A DNA stretch of 64,000 bases, taken from positions 5,124 through 69,123 of the forward strand of contig JBGSJZ010000055.1 in the NCBI GenBank assembly GCA_041741455.1. Reading direction: 5' to 3'. Made by a program: the position numbers and the translations under genes. This document shows positions 8,833-16,691 of this stretch, piece after piece. Each line of letters starts with the position of its first letter. Positions within the stretch are counted from its first letter, which is position 1. The notes under the pieces are model-generated. The model had not been told where the DNA came from, did not search any database, and saw only the letters and a list, made by a program, of their open reading frames with translations. The DNA comes from CALESS01 sp041741455. Its GTDB lineage: Bacteria; Chloroflexota; Anaerolineae; Anaerolineales; Anaerolineaceae.

Positions 8833-9885
8833 TTACGGCACTTCCAGGATCAGGATGCTGCCCACCGGCTGGCTGAGTTTGATCTCCATCACCTCGCTGG
8901 CAGTAGCGGCTGCTGGGGATGAGACCAGTTTGTCGTTGCGGGTGTAACCAGGCGGGATGGAGAGCGAGGCCAGGGCGGTATCCGCAATGAAACGCACCGC
9001 CGCGCCCTGGGGCACTTCAATTACCATCCGACCCAAGGCGCATTGAACACTGCCATTCAGGCTGCTGCTCTCCGGCAGGGTCAGGCGTAGTTCGCCAATG
9101 GCCAGTTGGATATCCAATTCTCGGATCATCAGGCCACGCAGGTCAATGTATTGATCTCCAGCTGCGGTTGAAACGTCCAAATCCAATGGAATGGCACCGG
9201 TAACTTGGAGATCCCAGCGGGATTGCGGGGCAAAGCTGGAAAGCACCCAAGTAGCATTACCTTCAGATTTCATTTCGAAGGTTGTCGCATTCCGCATCTC
9301 CCAATTGACCTGCTCGCCTTCCACCAGGGTCAGATCGCCCTGTAACAGATTGGCGGGTGAGGCACCTGCTGAAATTTCCAACCCACCCACAGCTTGCTTC
9401 AATATCAGCCGGGCATCCTTCTGGCCTTCCAGCGCCTGGCTGACCGGAGTATTACTACTGGGCAGGCGGTTGGCAGCCGGGGTGATGACCAGCCAGAACA
9501 TACCCGCCACCATCACCAGACCGACCAGGATGCCGATGAGCGCTGAGAATTTTCCGCGCCGCCCAATGATCAGATCCAGCCCGGCGGCAATGATGATCAG
9601 TGGCCAGAACCGGAGCAGGCTGTGCCAGGCGTTGCTGTTCAGGTAGCCAAAGTTACCCAACAGCAGTATGGTACCCAGGCCGATGGCGAAAATGGCGCCG
9701 GTGAAACCTTCCCGCTTCAGTAGACCATCCAACCCGCCGACCACAAAGATCAACGGCCACAGGCGGATCAGTACATCCCAGGTGGAGCCAGGCAGCAGGT
9801 TGAGAGTGTTGAGCAGCAGGAATGCCCCCACTAGGATCAGCAGAACCGGGAAGAATAAACTACGGGACTTATGTGTATCACTCAT
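8833..9885 (-). CDS. LiaF/DUF5668-type membrane protein with external beta domain
   Basis: 350-residue membrane protein. The N-terminal part has about four short helices rich in Leu and Trp-Pro (LWPLIFVVGGLDGLL, FWPLIIIAAGLDLIIG), the pattern of DUF5668/LiaI-LiaF membrane regions occurring here twice in tandem. From about residue 150 onward it is a beta-rich domain resembling DUF4097/LiaF C-terminal domains, probably outside the membrane. LiaF-type proteins modulate cell-envelope stress signalling. Its ATG overlaps the stop of the PspC gene upstream (ATGA), so the two are translationally coupled. It is the last gene of a five-gene membrane-protein operon. The precise role is not known. Confidence 0.85.
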   Translation of the reverse strand: MSDTHKSRSLFFPVLLILVGAFLLLNTLNLLPGSTWDVLIRLWPLIFVVGGLDGLLKREGFTGAIFAIGLGTILLLGNFGYLNSNAWHSLLRFWPLIIIAAGLDLIIGRRGKFSALIGILVGLVMVAGMFWLVITPAANRLPSSNTPVSQALEGQKDARLILKQAVGGLEISAGASPANLLQGDLTLVEGEQVNWEMRNATTFEMKSEGNATWVLSSFAPQSRWDLQVTGAIPLDLDVSTAAGDQYIDLRGLMIRELDIQLAIGELRLTLPESSSLNGSVQCALGRMVIEVPQGAAVRFIADTALASLSIPPGYTRNDKLVSSPAAATASEVMEIKLSQPVGSILILEVP

Positions 9886-10322
9886 TGTTCATCTCCACCA
9901 CGCAGGGCACGCACCAACAGCGCCACGCCTGCTACGATGATCAGCAAAGCCCAGATCAAATTGTCGTTGAACCAGCCAAGCCAGGGCAGGTTGAGGCGAT
10001 CCAGGAAAATGATGCCCCCGAGCACAATCAATCCGATGCCCAGGTATTGGAACATCTTGGGGCTTGGCTTGGAAAAAGCGGTACGCATGTCGCCGCCCAT
10101 ATCGCGGGCTCGTTCGCCAAAATCCGCTGATTCAGCCATGCCTTCTTCGGGAATGATGATCCAGAGCAGGATGTAAATGCCCACACCGGAGCCGCTGGCC
10201 GCGGCCAGCACTACAAAAAACAGGCGGACGAAGACCGGGTCAATCCCAATCCAACGCGCCAGGCCGCCGCAAACGCCGCCAAGGATGCGCTCAGTGCGCG
10301 AACGTGTCAATCGTTGATTCAT
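9882..10322 (-). CDS. PspC-domain membrane protein
   Basis: 146-residue protein beginning with a clear PspC domain (RILGGVCGGLARWIGIDP, then the helix YILLWIIIPEE at about 50-60), followed by a charged loop and two further helices of DUF5668 type. PspC proteins respond to envelope stress, in Proteobacteria by binding PspA and PspB; no pspA is present here. The start at ATG 10322 is preferred over the in-frame TTG at 10328. The stop overlaps the start of the next gene by 4 bp. Its place between LiaF-like genes fits an envelope-stress operon. Confidence 0.93.
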   Translation of the reverse strand: MNQRLTRSRTERILGGVCGGLARWIGIDPVFVRLFFVVLAAASGSGVGIYILLWIIIPEEGMAESADFGERARDMGGDMRTAFSKPSPKMFQYLGIGLIVLGGIIFLDRLNLPWLGWFNDNLIWALLIIVAGVALLVRALRGGDEQ

Positions 10323-10340
10323 AATCAAAAACCTTTCGTA

Positions 10341-10988
10341 TTATCCAGCCTTGAGTGAGCGCCAGATGAAATAACCACCACCTACAAGCAAGGCTGCCGG
10401 TAGGATGAATTTGAGCAATTCGAATTTGTTCAAGCCCATCAACCCACCCAGCACTACAAACACCAGCGCCGGGATCCAGGCCCAGTGGAATTTCTCGCCT
10501 GGCTGGCGGGTGTAGAGGGCAATGGCTGCAAAAGTGGCTGCAAAGCCAAAGAACATTAACCAGGGTGAATTAAAAGCCTCGATGAAGCTCAAGCCAACCA
10601 GCAGGGCGATCGAGATCATCACCCCGCCAGGGATGATGGCCCACCAGAAGGTGCGTTGGATGAGCAAGATGATGATGAAGGAAAGTCCAATCGAAGCCAG
10701 GAAGATGCCAACCCCGATTTCTTCGATAAAATTGGGGATATTGACCAGGGCCATCATCACTCCCAGCCCGGCCAGGGTGCAGCCTGGGATAGCTGCCCAC
10801 CAATTGGATTTTGGCGCTTGCAGCAATACATACAGGAAGATTAACCCGGCCAGAATGAAAATGGCGGTGAAAATCCAGGTAGCCAGATTTCCTTGCAGGG
10901 ATATCACATCCAATGCCTGCAGCAGAGCAATGCTGCCGAACAGGATCAACAAAACGCCAACAAGGGCGCGCCAGCTAACAGTTTTCAT
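10341..10988 (-). CDS. Polytopic membrane protein in the LiaF-like operon
   Basis: 215 residues with about seven predicted helices and almost no soluble part. Short aromatic-proline links (FWWAIIPGG, HWAWIPALV, NWWAAIPG) recur three times, suggesting internal repeats of a two-helix unit like those of DUF5668 proteins. ATG at 10988 follows AAGGAG. It sits 18 bp before the PspC gene. I do not recognise a named family; a membrane-stress sensor role is inferred only from its neighbours. Confidence 0.75.
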   Translation of the reverse strand: MKTVSWRALVGVLLILFGSIALLQALDVISLQGNLATWIFTAIFILAGLIFLYVLLQAPKSNWWAAIPGCTLAGLGVMMALVNIPNFIEEIGVGIFLASIGLSFIIILLIQRTFWWAIIPGGVMISIALLVGLSFIEAFNSPWLMFFGFAATFAAIALYTRQPGEKFHWAWIPALVFVVLGGLMGLNKFELLKFILPAALLVGGGYFIWRSLKAG

Positions 10989-11017
10989 GGCAATTTCTCC
11001 TTAAAAATTTTCCCGTT

Positions 11018-11056
11018 GTGACGACATCAGTCGTTCCAAATAACTGATGTCGTCAC
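11018..11056. repeat. Perfect 14-bp palindromic stem-loop, REP-like
   Basis: GTGACGACATCAGT at 11018-11031 pairs perfectly with 11043-11056. It lies between two genes of one operon and could stabilise or attenuate the message. Its core ACGACATCAGTCGT recurs with one mismatch at 27295-27308, which suggests a dispersed repeat family. Confidence 0.7.
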
Positions 11057-11076
11057 GATCATGTTTTTAGAAATCA

Positions 11077-11877
11077 TTATTGGATCGAGATCGAGCCAAC
11101 GCCGGCCTCGACATGGATCAGCACCTTGTTGGCAGCAGTCGCATAATCCGGGGATTCATAACCGACCCCGCCTTGCGGGAAGCGACTGAGGTTGATGTTC
11201 TTGCTGTTCAAACCGGTGTCCAACTTAATGCTGGCTGCCACACCTTCCGGTACATTCAACACTACCTCGGCTGCCCCAGCAGTGACACTGACTTTGGTGA
11301 ATCCAGCCGCAGCTGGCAGGTTTACTTCTGTCCGGCTGGCGCCTGTTTTAATCTCTAATTCACTCACCCTTAAATCATGGAGGTCCAGCAAACTCTCGCT
11401 AGCGCCGGTCTCGACCACCAATTCCACTGGCAAACTGCGGCTCAGGTTAAGCTTCCATTCCAGGCCCTGCATGTTGACCGTTGGCACACCAAAAACAATG
11501 CCCGCATCCACTTTCAATTTGACTTTAAGATGGCTGCCGGAGCGCTCCACTTGTTGTTCCACCCCGCCAGTGAAAGTACCTTCCAGAAGGTTGCCGGTCT
11601 CCAATCCCATGGCATTCAGGTTGATGCGCCCGGCGCCATGTTCCAGTTTGACTTTGGCCGAGGTTGCTCCCTCCAATGGAATGTGGATGGTTTGGGTTAC
11701 GAGTTTCTCATTCTTGAAGATCATCGGGCCAACCAAAAACCACAGGCCCAGCGCCACCAGGAAGAGTGGAAATAGCACACTCCAGACGTTGAATTTTAGA
11801 ATGCCGGTTGTGTTGAGGAGTAAAACTACCCCACCCAGCACCAGCATCATGCCCCAGAATAAATTGCTCTTTCGCAT
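11077..11877 (-). CDS. LiaF-like membrane protein with external beta domain
   Basis: 266 residues: two N-terminal helices (LFWGMMLVLGGVVLLLNT and VLFPLFLVALGLWFLVGP) and then a long beta-helix-like domain with repeated short strands (ELEIKTGASRTEVNLPAAAG), typical of LiaF C-terminal/DUF4097 domains. It is a shorter relative of the 8833-9885 protein in the same operon. The start at ATG 11877 has AAGGAG upstream; the extended frame to 11904 lacks a site and overlaps the end of the preceding gene region. Likely an envelope-stress modulator, by family resemblance. Confidence 0.85.
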   Translation of the reverse strand: MRKSNLFWGMMLVLGGVVLLLNTTGILKFNVWSVLFPLFLVALGLWFLVGPMIFKNEKLVTQTIHIPLEGATSAKVKLEHGAGRINLNAMGLETGNLLEGTFTGGVEQQVERSGSHLKVKLKVDAGIVFGVPTVNMQGLEWKLNLSRSLPVELVVETGASESLLDLHDLRVSELEIKTGASRTEVNLPAAAGFTKVSVTAGAAEVVLNVPEGVAASIKLDTGLNSKNINLSRFPQGGVGYESPDYATAANKVLIHVEAGVGSISIQ

Positions 11878-11906
11878 TTTATTTCTCCTTGTTGGTAAAC
11901 CCATCC

Positions 11907-12410
11907 CTAGGCATTACGCTTGGGAATGAAGTACAGGATCAGTAGAACCACGCCGGCTCCGATCAGCAGCAACGGCCAATAATCGCCCAATCCGCGGAAC
12001 CCGCCAAAGAAAGCGCCAAAAATCAGGAATAGCACGATTGAGGTGACCACCTGCCGCACACCATCGGTGATTTTCAGATCCTTTGCGCCTAACAAGCCGC
12101 CGACGATGATTCCCAGTCCGACAAAACCCGGGATGAGCGCCCACATATAAGACCACGAACCCCATTCACCGGTCAGGTTCTGGTAATATAGGATGCCGCC
12201 GATGCCAGCCACAATGGCTGCCGGGACGGACATGGACGGGACGCGGATGACCAACCCGAGCAGGAACAACCCAGCGCCAACCGCGATGATAATCACCGGC
12301 CAGGAGACCAGGTTTGTTAAGCCCGGCCAGAAGATCTGCGCCAGGAAAAAGCCCCCCAACAATATCAGCAAAATGCCGATTGCCAGTGTGTTACGACGTG
12401 TCTCGTTCAT
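11907..12410 (-). CDS. DUF5668-type polytopic membrane protein, first gene of operon
   Basis: 167 residues with about six helices in two similar halves (LVSWPVIIIAVGAGLFLLGL and GDYWPLLLIGAGVVLLILYF), each with the W-P motif of the DUF5668 family. ATG at 12410 follows GGAGG. It heads the run 12410-8833 of five same-strand genes, all membrane proteins of LiaF/PspC/DUF5668 character, spaced by at most 88 bp. Function unknown. Confidence 0.8.
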   Translation of the reverse strand: MNETRRNTLAIGILLILLGGFFLAQIFWPGLTNLVSWPVIIIAVGAGLFLLGLVIRVPSMSVPAAIVAGIGGILYYQNLTGEWGSWSYMWALIPGFVGLGIIVGGLLGAKDLKITDGVRQVVTSIVLFLIFGAFFGGFRGLGDYWPLLLIGAGVVLLILYFIPKRNA

Positions 12411-12539
12411 TTCAACCTCCGAAAGCGAATCACTTCCAATATAATTATACGGAATTTATGAGAAAAATTTCATGCAATATTAATTACGATCTGTCAGGTG
12501 AAAAGTTGCAATCATTTTCGAATTTGTATAAACTGCTGC

Positions 12540-12567
12540 TTGACAAGCCCTTTTTTTGGTCTATAAT
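12540..12567 (+). promoter_or_regulatory. Near-consensus sigma-70 promoter of cysK-cysE
   Basis: TTGACA at 12540-12545 and TATAAT at 12562-12567 are both perfect hexamers, 16 bp apart. The predicted start near 12574 leaves a leader of about 260 nt. Confidence 0.85.
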
Positions 12568-12629
12568 ATTGAAATAAATAAGATAAAAATAGTAAATATT
12601 GGAGCAAAGATGTTGACTTGCTTGTGTCT

Positions 12630-12763
12630 GCGGCGGGGACTGTAACCGCCGCCCGCTAGAATAACAGATTTCGGCCACGCACGGACGGCGAACGACAGCC
12701 CCGCAAATCATCCCAAGATGGTTTGAGCGACGATTGTCGTTCGCTTTTTGTTTGCGTGGCCGT
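12630..12763 (+). promoter_or_regulatory. Structured RNA leader upstream of cysK
   Basis: A 7-bp hairpin (GCGGCGG 12630-12636 with CCGCCGC 12646-12652) is followed by a nested three-part stem: CGGCCACGCA 12672-12681 with 12753-12762, GCGAACGACA 12688-12697 with 12735-12744, and a 9-bp inner stem 12704-12712 with 12717-12725 (one G-U pair). TTTTT follows the middle stem and TTTT the outer one, so either could terminate. The position, between a strong promoter and cysK, suggests an attenuator or ligand-binding leader controlling cysteine synthesis. It matches no riboswitch or T-box I can recall. A transposable palindrome is the alternative. Confidence 0.65.
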
Positions 12764-12832
12764 TTTATATACTGACAACACCTTCTCCTTTCCCTCAGGG
12801 TGAGGCAGGAAGAGGCAAAAGAGGAAACGAAA

Positions 12833-13765
12833 ATGAGAATCGCAAATAATGTTACTGAATTGATCGGCAATACACCGTTGGTGCGGATTAACCGCCTGAA
12901 CGAAAACGGGCTGGCAACCATCGCTGCCAAACTGGAATTTTTCAACCCGGCTCACAGCGTCAAGGACCGGATTGGCGTCGCCATGATCGATGCCGCCCAA
13001 CAGGCTGGCGTAATCACCCCGGAAACGATTGTGATCGAACCGACCAGTGGCAACACGGGGATTGCCCTGGCTATGGTGTGCGCTGCTCGTAGCATTCGCT
13101 GCACCCTGGTAATGCCAGAGACGATGAGCAAGGAGCGCCGCATATTGTTGCGCGCTTATGGCGCCGAGCTGATTCTGACACCCGGCTCAGAAGGCATGGG
13201 GGGCGCCATCCGCAAGGCGACCGAATTGGCCGCCAGTAATCCACGCTACTTTATGCCGCAGCAATTCGAAAACCCGGCCAACCCGGAAATTCACCGCCGC
13301 ACTACCGCTGAAGAAATCTGGCGGGATACGGACGGCCAGGTGGATATCCTGGTGGCGGGTGTTGGCACTGGCGGCACCATCACCGGCATCAGCGAGGTGA
13401 TCAAAAGCCGCAAGCCTTCCTTCCGTTCGATCGCGGTGGAGCCGGATGCTTCGCCAGTCCTGTCTGGCGGCCCCAAGGGCCCGCATCCGATTCAGGGCAT
13501 TGGTGCTGGATTTGTGCCTGCAGTGCTCAACACCCAGATTTACGACGAAATCATCCAGGTCAAGGGGGAGGACGCTTTTTTGGCGGCGCGGGCTATGGCC
13601 CGGCAAGAAGGCCTGCTGGTGGGCATCTCCTCCGGGGCTGCCATGTGGGCTGCCTTGCAGGTTGCCCTCCGGGAGGAAAACGCCGGTAAGCTGATCGTAG
13701 TCATCATCCCCTCATTTGGCGAGCGCTATCTATCCACCTCATTGTTTGCTGATTTGGCTGATTGA
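12833..13765 (+). CDS. cysK: Cysteine synthase A (O-acetylserine sulfhydrylase)
   Basis: 310-residue PLP enzyme that makes L-cysteine from O-acetylserine and sulfide. The lysine that binds PLP is Lys44 in HSVKDRIG; the phosphate/substrate loop is EPTSGNTGIALA; a second glycine-rich loop GVGTGGTITG binds the cofactor phosphate. Length and order are those of CysK. ATG at 12833 has GAGGAAACG upstream; the in-frame extension to 12800 has no site. cysE follows after 38 bp, so substrate supply and use are in one operon, behind the structured leader. Confidence 0.97.
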   Translation: MRIANNVTELIGNTPLVRINRLNENGLATIAAKLEFFNPAHSVKDRIGVAMIDAAQQAGVITPETIVIEPTSGNTGIALAMVCAARSIRCTLVMPETMSKERRILLRAYGAELILTPGSEGMGGAIRKATELAASNPRYFMPQQFENPANPEIHRRTTAEEIWRDTDGQVDILVAGVGTGGTITGISEVIKSRKPSFRSIAVEPDASPVLSGGPKGPHPIQGIGAGFVPAVLNTQIYDEIIQVKGEDAFLAARAMARQEGLLVGISSGAAMWAALQVALREENAGKLIVVIIPSFGERYLSTSLFADLAD

Positions 13766-13803
13766 AGAAAACCGGGCCTCCGCACATTGGAAGGAAGTGA
13801 ACC

Positions 13804-14577
13804 ATGTTTAAAACACTACATAATGACTTACAAGCTGTAATGGAACGCGATCCAGCTGCCCGCAGCCGGCTGGAAGTGGCCATCAATTACCCCGGTTTGC
13901 ATGCCCTTTGGAATCACCGGACTGCCCACTGGCTCTGGCGCCATGGCTTTAAACTACCCGGACGGATGCTCTCGCAAATTAGTCGTTTCTTCACCGGGAT
14001 TGAAATTCACCCCGGCGCAAGCATTGGCCGCGGATTGTTTATCGACCACGGCATGGGTGTGGTGATCGGGGAAACTGCAGAGATCGGAGACAACGTCACG
14101 CTCTACCACGGCGTCACCCTGGGCGGCGTCAGCACAGAGAAGGGCAAACGCCACCCGACCATCGGCGATAACGTGGTGATTGGTGCCGGCGCAAAAGTAC
14201 TGGGAGCCATCACTATCGGCGCCGGTTCGCGCATTGGCGCCAATTCGGTGGTGGTCAGGCCGGTGCCCACCAATTCAGTGGTGGTCGGTGTGCCCGGCCA
14301 GGTGGTGGTGCGCAGTCAATCCCACACCCAGGAGAAATCCGACTTGCACCACGACCGCCTGCCGGATACGCTCGGCACGGCCATGGCTTCGGTGCTACAG
14401 CGATTGGAATTGATTGAAAATACCCTGAACGTGCATATGACTGTACATCCTACCAGCGTCAATGGCAACGGAAATGGCAATGGTCATCACGCGGGTGATG
14501 GAAATTATGAGGAAGTCATCGTGGCTCCGCATGCCCCGGATCACGGTCGCTGGCGTGGCGAGGACTTTGCAATTTAG
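13804..14577 (+). CDS. cysE: Serine O-acetyltransferase
   Basis: 257-residue enzyme that acetylates serine with acetyl-CoA, providing the substrate of CysK. The N-terminal helical part is short, as in the EpsC/plant-like branch; the left-handed beta-helix of hexapeptide repeats (IEIHPGASIGRGLFIDHG, VVIGETAEIGDNVTLYHG) covers about 65-170. The family loop GGVSTEKGKRHPTIGDNV is complete. A Ser/His-rich tail with alternating Asn-Gly near residues 219-226 is not part of the standard enzyme and is probably disordered. The start follows AAGGAAGTG. Second gene of the cysK operon. Confidence 0.95.
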   Translation: MFKTLHNDLQAVMERDPAARSRLEVAINYPGLHALWNHRTAHWLWRHGFKLPGRMLSQISRFFTGIEIHPGASIGRGLFIDHGMGVVIGETAEIGDNVTLYHGVTLGGVSTEKGKRHPTIGDNVVIGAGAKVLGAITIGAGSRIGANSVVVRPVPTNSVVVGVPGQVVVRSQSHTQEKSDLHHDRLPDTLGTAMASVLQRLELIENTLNVHMTVHPTSVNGNGNGNGHHAGDGNYEEVIVAPHAPDHGRWRGEDFAI

Positions 14578-14587
14578 CAAACAGTTG

Positions 14588-14615
14588 TTGACTTTTCCGG
14601 CAAAAGATGTATAAC
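14588..14615 (+). promoter_or_regulatory. Promoter of the small membrane protein gene
   Basis: TTGACT at 14588-14593 and TATAAC at 14610-14615, 16 bp apart, lie just after cysE. Confidence 0.6.
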
Positions 14616-14684
14616 ATTGGTAGTGATCTGATTTACTTGCTTTACAAGGTCACTACCATCTCTGCTTTGAGGAGGGTCCCCGTA

Positions 14685-14861
14685 ATGAAGTTGAAATTGT
14701 CGGAACCGAAAGTCATCACCTTCGCCATTGCAGTCTTGCTTGCTCTTTTAGCTCTCATCGGCCAGATTGCCACAGTTCCAGTATTGGCCACATATTCTTT
14801 TGTGCTCCTGGCCGCAGCGTTTGTGCTGCTTGCACTGGGCAACCTCTTCAAAGGGATTTAA
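14685..14861 (+). CDS. Small two-helix membrane protein
   Basis: 58 residues: a short charged start (MKLKLSEPK) and two hydrophobic helices (about 11-30 and 33-52) joined by a short turn. GGAGGG lies 8 bp before ATG 14685, which decides the start over the longer frame from 14607. It has its own promoter and a good terminator, so it is likely a real, separately expressed gene. No family recognised. Confidence 0.75.
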   Translation: MKLKLSEPKVITFAIAVLLALLALIGQIATVPVLATYSFVLLAAAFVLLALGNLFKGI

Positions 14862-14930
14862 CCAGGTGATGATGTCCTGATTTTTTGGGACAATTGAGCA
14901 GTTTCAACCCTGACCTTTAGGGAAAATAAT

Positions 14931-14960
14931 GCAGGCCTCCGTTTGGAGGTCTGCTTTTTT
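14931..14960 (+). terminator. Rho-independent terminator
   Basis: A 10-bp stem (14931-14940 with 14945-14954, one G-U pair) with loop GTTT is followed by TTTTTT. Confidence 0.92.
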
Positions 14961-14985
14961 GATTAAAGGGCGAGAAGGCTGGCTC

Positions 14986-15810
14986 TTATGTTCCCCAGTC
15001 TCGCAGGTAAAGAAAATCGTAACCGATGGTGCGGTTGCTTAACTTGGCAATCGGTGGCAGGATGCGCTTGAACTGGTTGCGACGCACCCGCTCGACCACC
15101 GAATGCACAAATGGTTCGGCAAAGCCAGCTTCCACGCATTCGGCCGGGGTGTACCGTTCATCCACCAGTAAATAAAGCAGACGATCCACATCAGCATAGG
15201 TGTAGCCCAACTCACCCTCATCTGTTTGACCTGCCCACAAATCGGCTGTGGGCGGCTTTGTGATGATGATTTCTGGGATACCAAGCGACCGTGAAAGCTG
15301 GCGCACCTGGGTCTTGTAAAGGTCGCCCAGGGGATTGAGGGCGCAGGCTGAGTCACCATACAGGGTGGAATAACCAAGCAGGATTTCGGTTTTATTGCCA
15401 GTGCCAACCACCAGTCCATTGAAAGCAGCGGATTGATCGTACAGCACCACCATGCGCAAGCGGGCCATGATATTGCCCTTGCGCATGGCATTCATGTCCG
15501 GGAAGCGTTCGATCAATGGATCCGCCATGTCTGTGATCGGAATCGTCAGGGATTGCACCCCTAGCGCAGTGATCACCAGTCCGGCATGATCCAAGGACTC
15601 CTCGGAAGATGTTTTGTAGGGCATACGCACCGCCAGCACGTTTTGCGGTCCAAGGGCTTCGGCGGCCAACCAGCAGGAAAGGGCGGAATCCAGCCCGCCT
15701 GACAGGCCGATGACTGCCCGACTGAAGCCAGTGCGAGTGATTTCCTTGTGAATAAATCCAGTTAATATCTGCCGAGCCAGATTGGTGTCTAACGTCAGGT
15801 CAATTTGCAT
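14986..15810 (-). CDS. nadE: NAD synthetase, ammonia-dependent type (stand-alone)
   Basis: 274-residue enzyme that amidates nicotinate adenine dinucleotide to NAD. The ATP-pyrophosphatase loop is SGGLDS (37-42); GTGNKTEILLGYSTLYGD and KPPTADLWAGQTDEGELG are the NaAD/ATP-binding segments of the family. There is no fused glutaminase domain, but the gene 4 bp upstream encodes exactly that kind of domain, so the pair may be a split glutamine-dependent enzyme. ATG at 15810 follows GGAGG; the longer frame to 15840 would overlap the upstream gene. Last gene of a six-gene minus-strand run. Confidence 0.95.
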   Translation of the reverse strand: MQIDLTLDTNLARQILTGFIHKEITRTGFSRAVIGLSGGLDSALSCWLAAEALGPQNVLAVRMPYKTSSEESLDHAGLVITALGVQSLTIPITDMADPLIERFPDMNAMRKGNIMARLRMVVLYDQSAAFNGLVVGTGNKTEILLGYSTLYGDSACALNPLGDLYKTQVRQLSRSLGIPEIIITKPPTADLWAGQTDEGELGYTYADVDRLLYLLVDERYTPAECVEAGFAEPFVHSVVERVRRNQFKRILPPIAKLSNRTIGYDFLYLRDWGT

Positions 15811-15814
15811 GATT

Positions 15815-16684
15815 TCACCTCCCGCCCGTGCGATTTTCATTGCTCAGGATGGCGCTCATCTCGCGCAGCACCAGGGCTGTACGCTCATCCCGCAGCAGGG
15901 GCAGGCGCGCCCGGGTACGGTGGAGTTGATTCAAGTCGGCTTCCACCAGGGTTAGGGCCTCCTGATGGTAAGGTCCCTGACCCAGCAGCTCGCCATTCGG
16001 ATCGTACACAGCAGCCCCTCCCCAGAAATTCAGGCCATCCTCATAGCCGACCCGGTTGGTGTGGGCTACAAACGTGGTATACAGACTGGCATAGGCCTGG
16101 GTGATGTGCTCCACCCAGCGAGTGGATTCGAGTTGTGGGTGGCTCTTGAGACCGCGACCTGGGCTGGAGGAACTGAGCAGCATAATGTCCGCCCCGTCCA
16201 ACCAGAGCAGGTAGGGGGGCGAGGCATGCCAAAAATCCTCGCAAATTAACATACCCATCCGGCCAAAGCGGGTATCAAAAGCCCGCACCCGGTCGCCCCA
16301 GGCAAAGAAGCGCCCTTCATCAAACAGGCCATAGGTAGGTAGATACACCTTGCGGTGGATATGTACGACCCGACCCTGGGAAAGATAGGCGGCCGAGATG
16401 TAGAATCGGTTGCGGACATCTTCTTCCACAAATCCGACCTGGACATCAATTTTTTGGCTGGCATCCAAGAGTGGCCGGAAGATTTCATCCTCTGCAGATG
16501 CGCGGTGCGCCACCATGGGCACCAGGTCTTGTAGTACATAGCCAGTCAGGGAAAGTTCAGGAAAGAGCACCAGGTCGGCACCCGCGGCGTGCGCCTGCTG
16601 AATATATACCAGGTGTTTCTCAAGATTGAGATCCGGGCGTCCAAGGATGGTATCCAGTTGAACCAGGCCAAAATTAATTTTCAT
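15815..16684 (-). CDS. Nitrilase-superfamily amidase, probable glutaminase partner of NadE
   Basis: 289-residue amidohydrolase. The Glu-Lys-Cys triad is visible as Glu43 (LFPELSLTGY), Lys112 (HRKVYLPTYGLFDEGRFF) and Cys148 (GMLICEDFWH). The KVYLPTYGLFDEGRFF segment is characteristic of the N-terminal glutaminase domain of fused glutamine-dependent NAD synthetases. Here that domain is a separate gene directly before nadE with a 4-bp gap. The likely role is to release ammonia from glutamine for NadE; family knowledge plus context support this, but other amide substrates remain possible. Confidence 0.9.
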   Translation of the reverse strand: MKINFGLVQLDTILGRPDLNLEKHLVYIQQAHAAGADLVLFPELSLTGYVLQDLVPMVAHRASAEDEIFRPLLDASQKIDVQVGFVEEDVRNRFYISAAYLSQGRVVHIHRKVYLPTYGLFDEGRFFAWGDRVRAFDTRFGRMGMLICEDFWHASPPYLLWLDGADIMLLSSSSPGRGLKSHPQLESTRWVEHITQAYASLYTTFVAHTNRVGYEDGLNFWGGAAVYDPNGELLGQGPYHQEALTLVEADLNQLHRTRARLPLLRDERTALVLREMSAILSNENRTGGR

Positions 16685-16691
16685 GAGCAGC

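Larger units (their letters stand above)
12411..12832. other. Intergenic region with cysK promoter and structured leader
   Basis: No protein gene is visible. The left part (12411-12539) is AT-rich and separates the minus-strand membrane operon from cysK. The right part holds the cysK promoter (12540-12567) and a transcribed leader of about 260 nt with a strong nested stem. Confidence 0.7.

Noticed and set aside
12601..12763. T-box or SAM riboswitch before cysK
   Set aside because: The T-box core sequence and the SAM-I conserved segments are absent.
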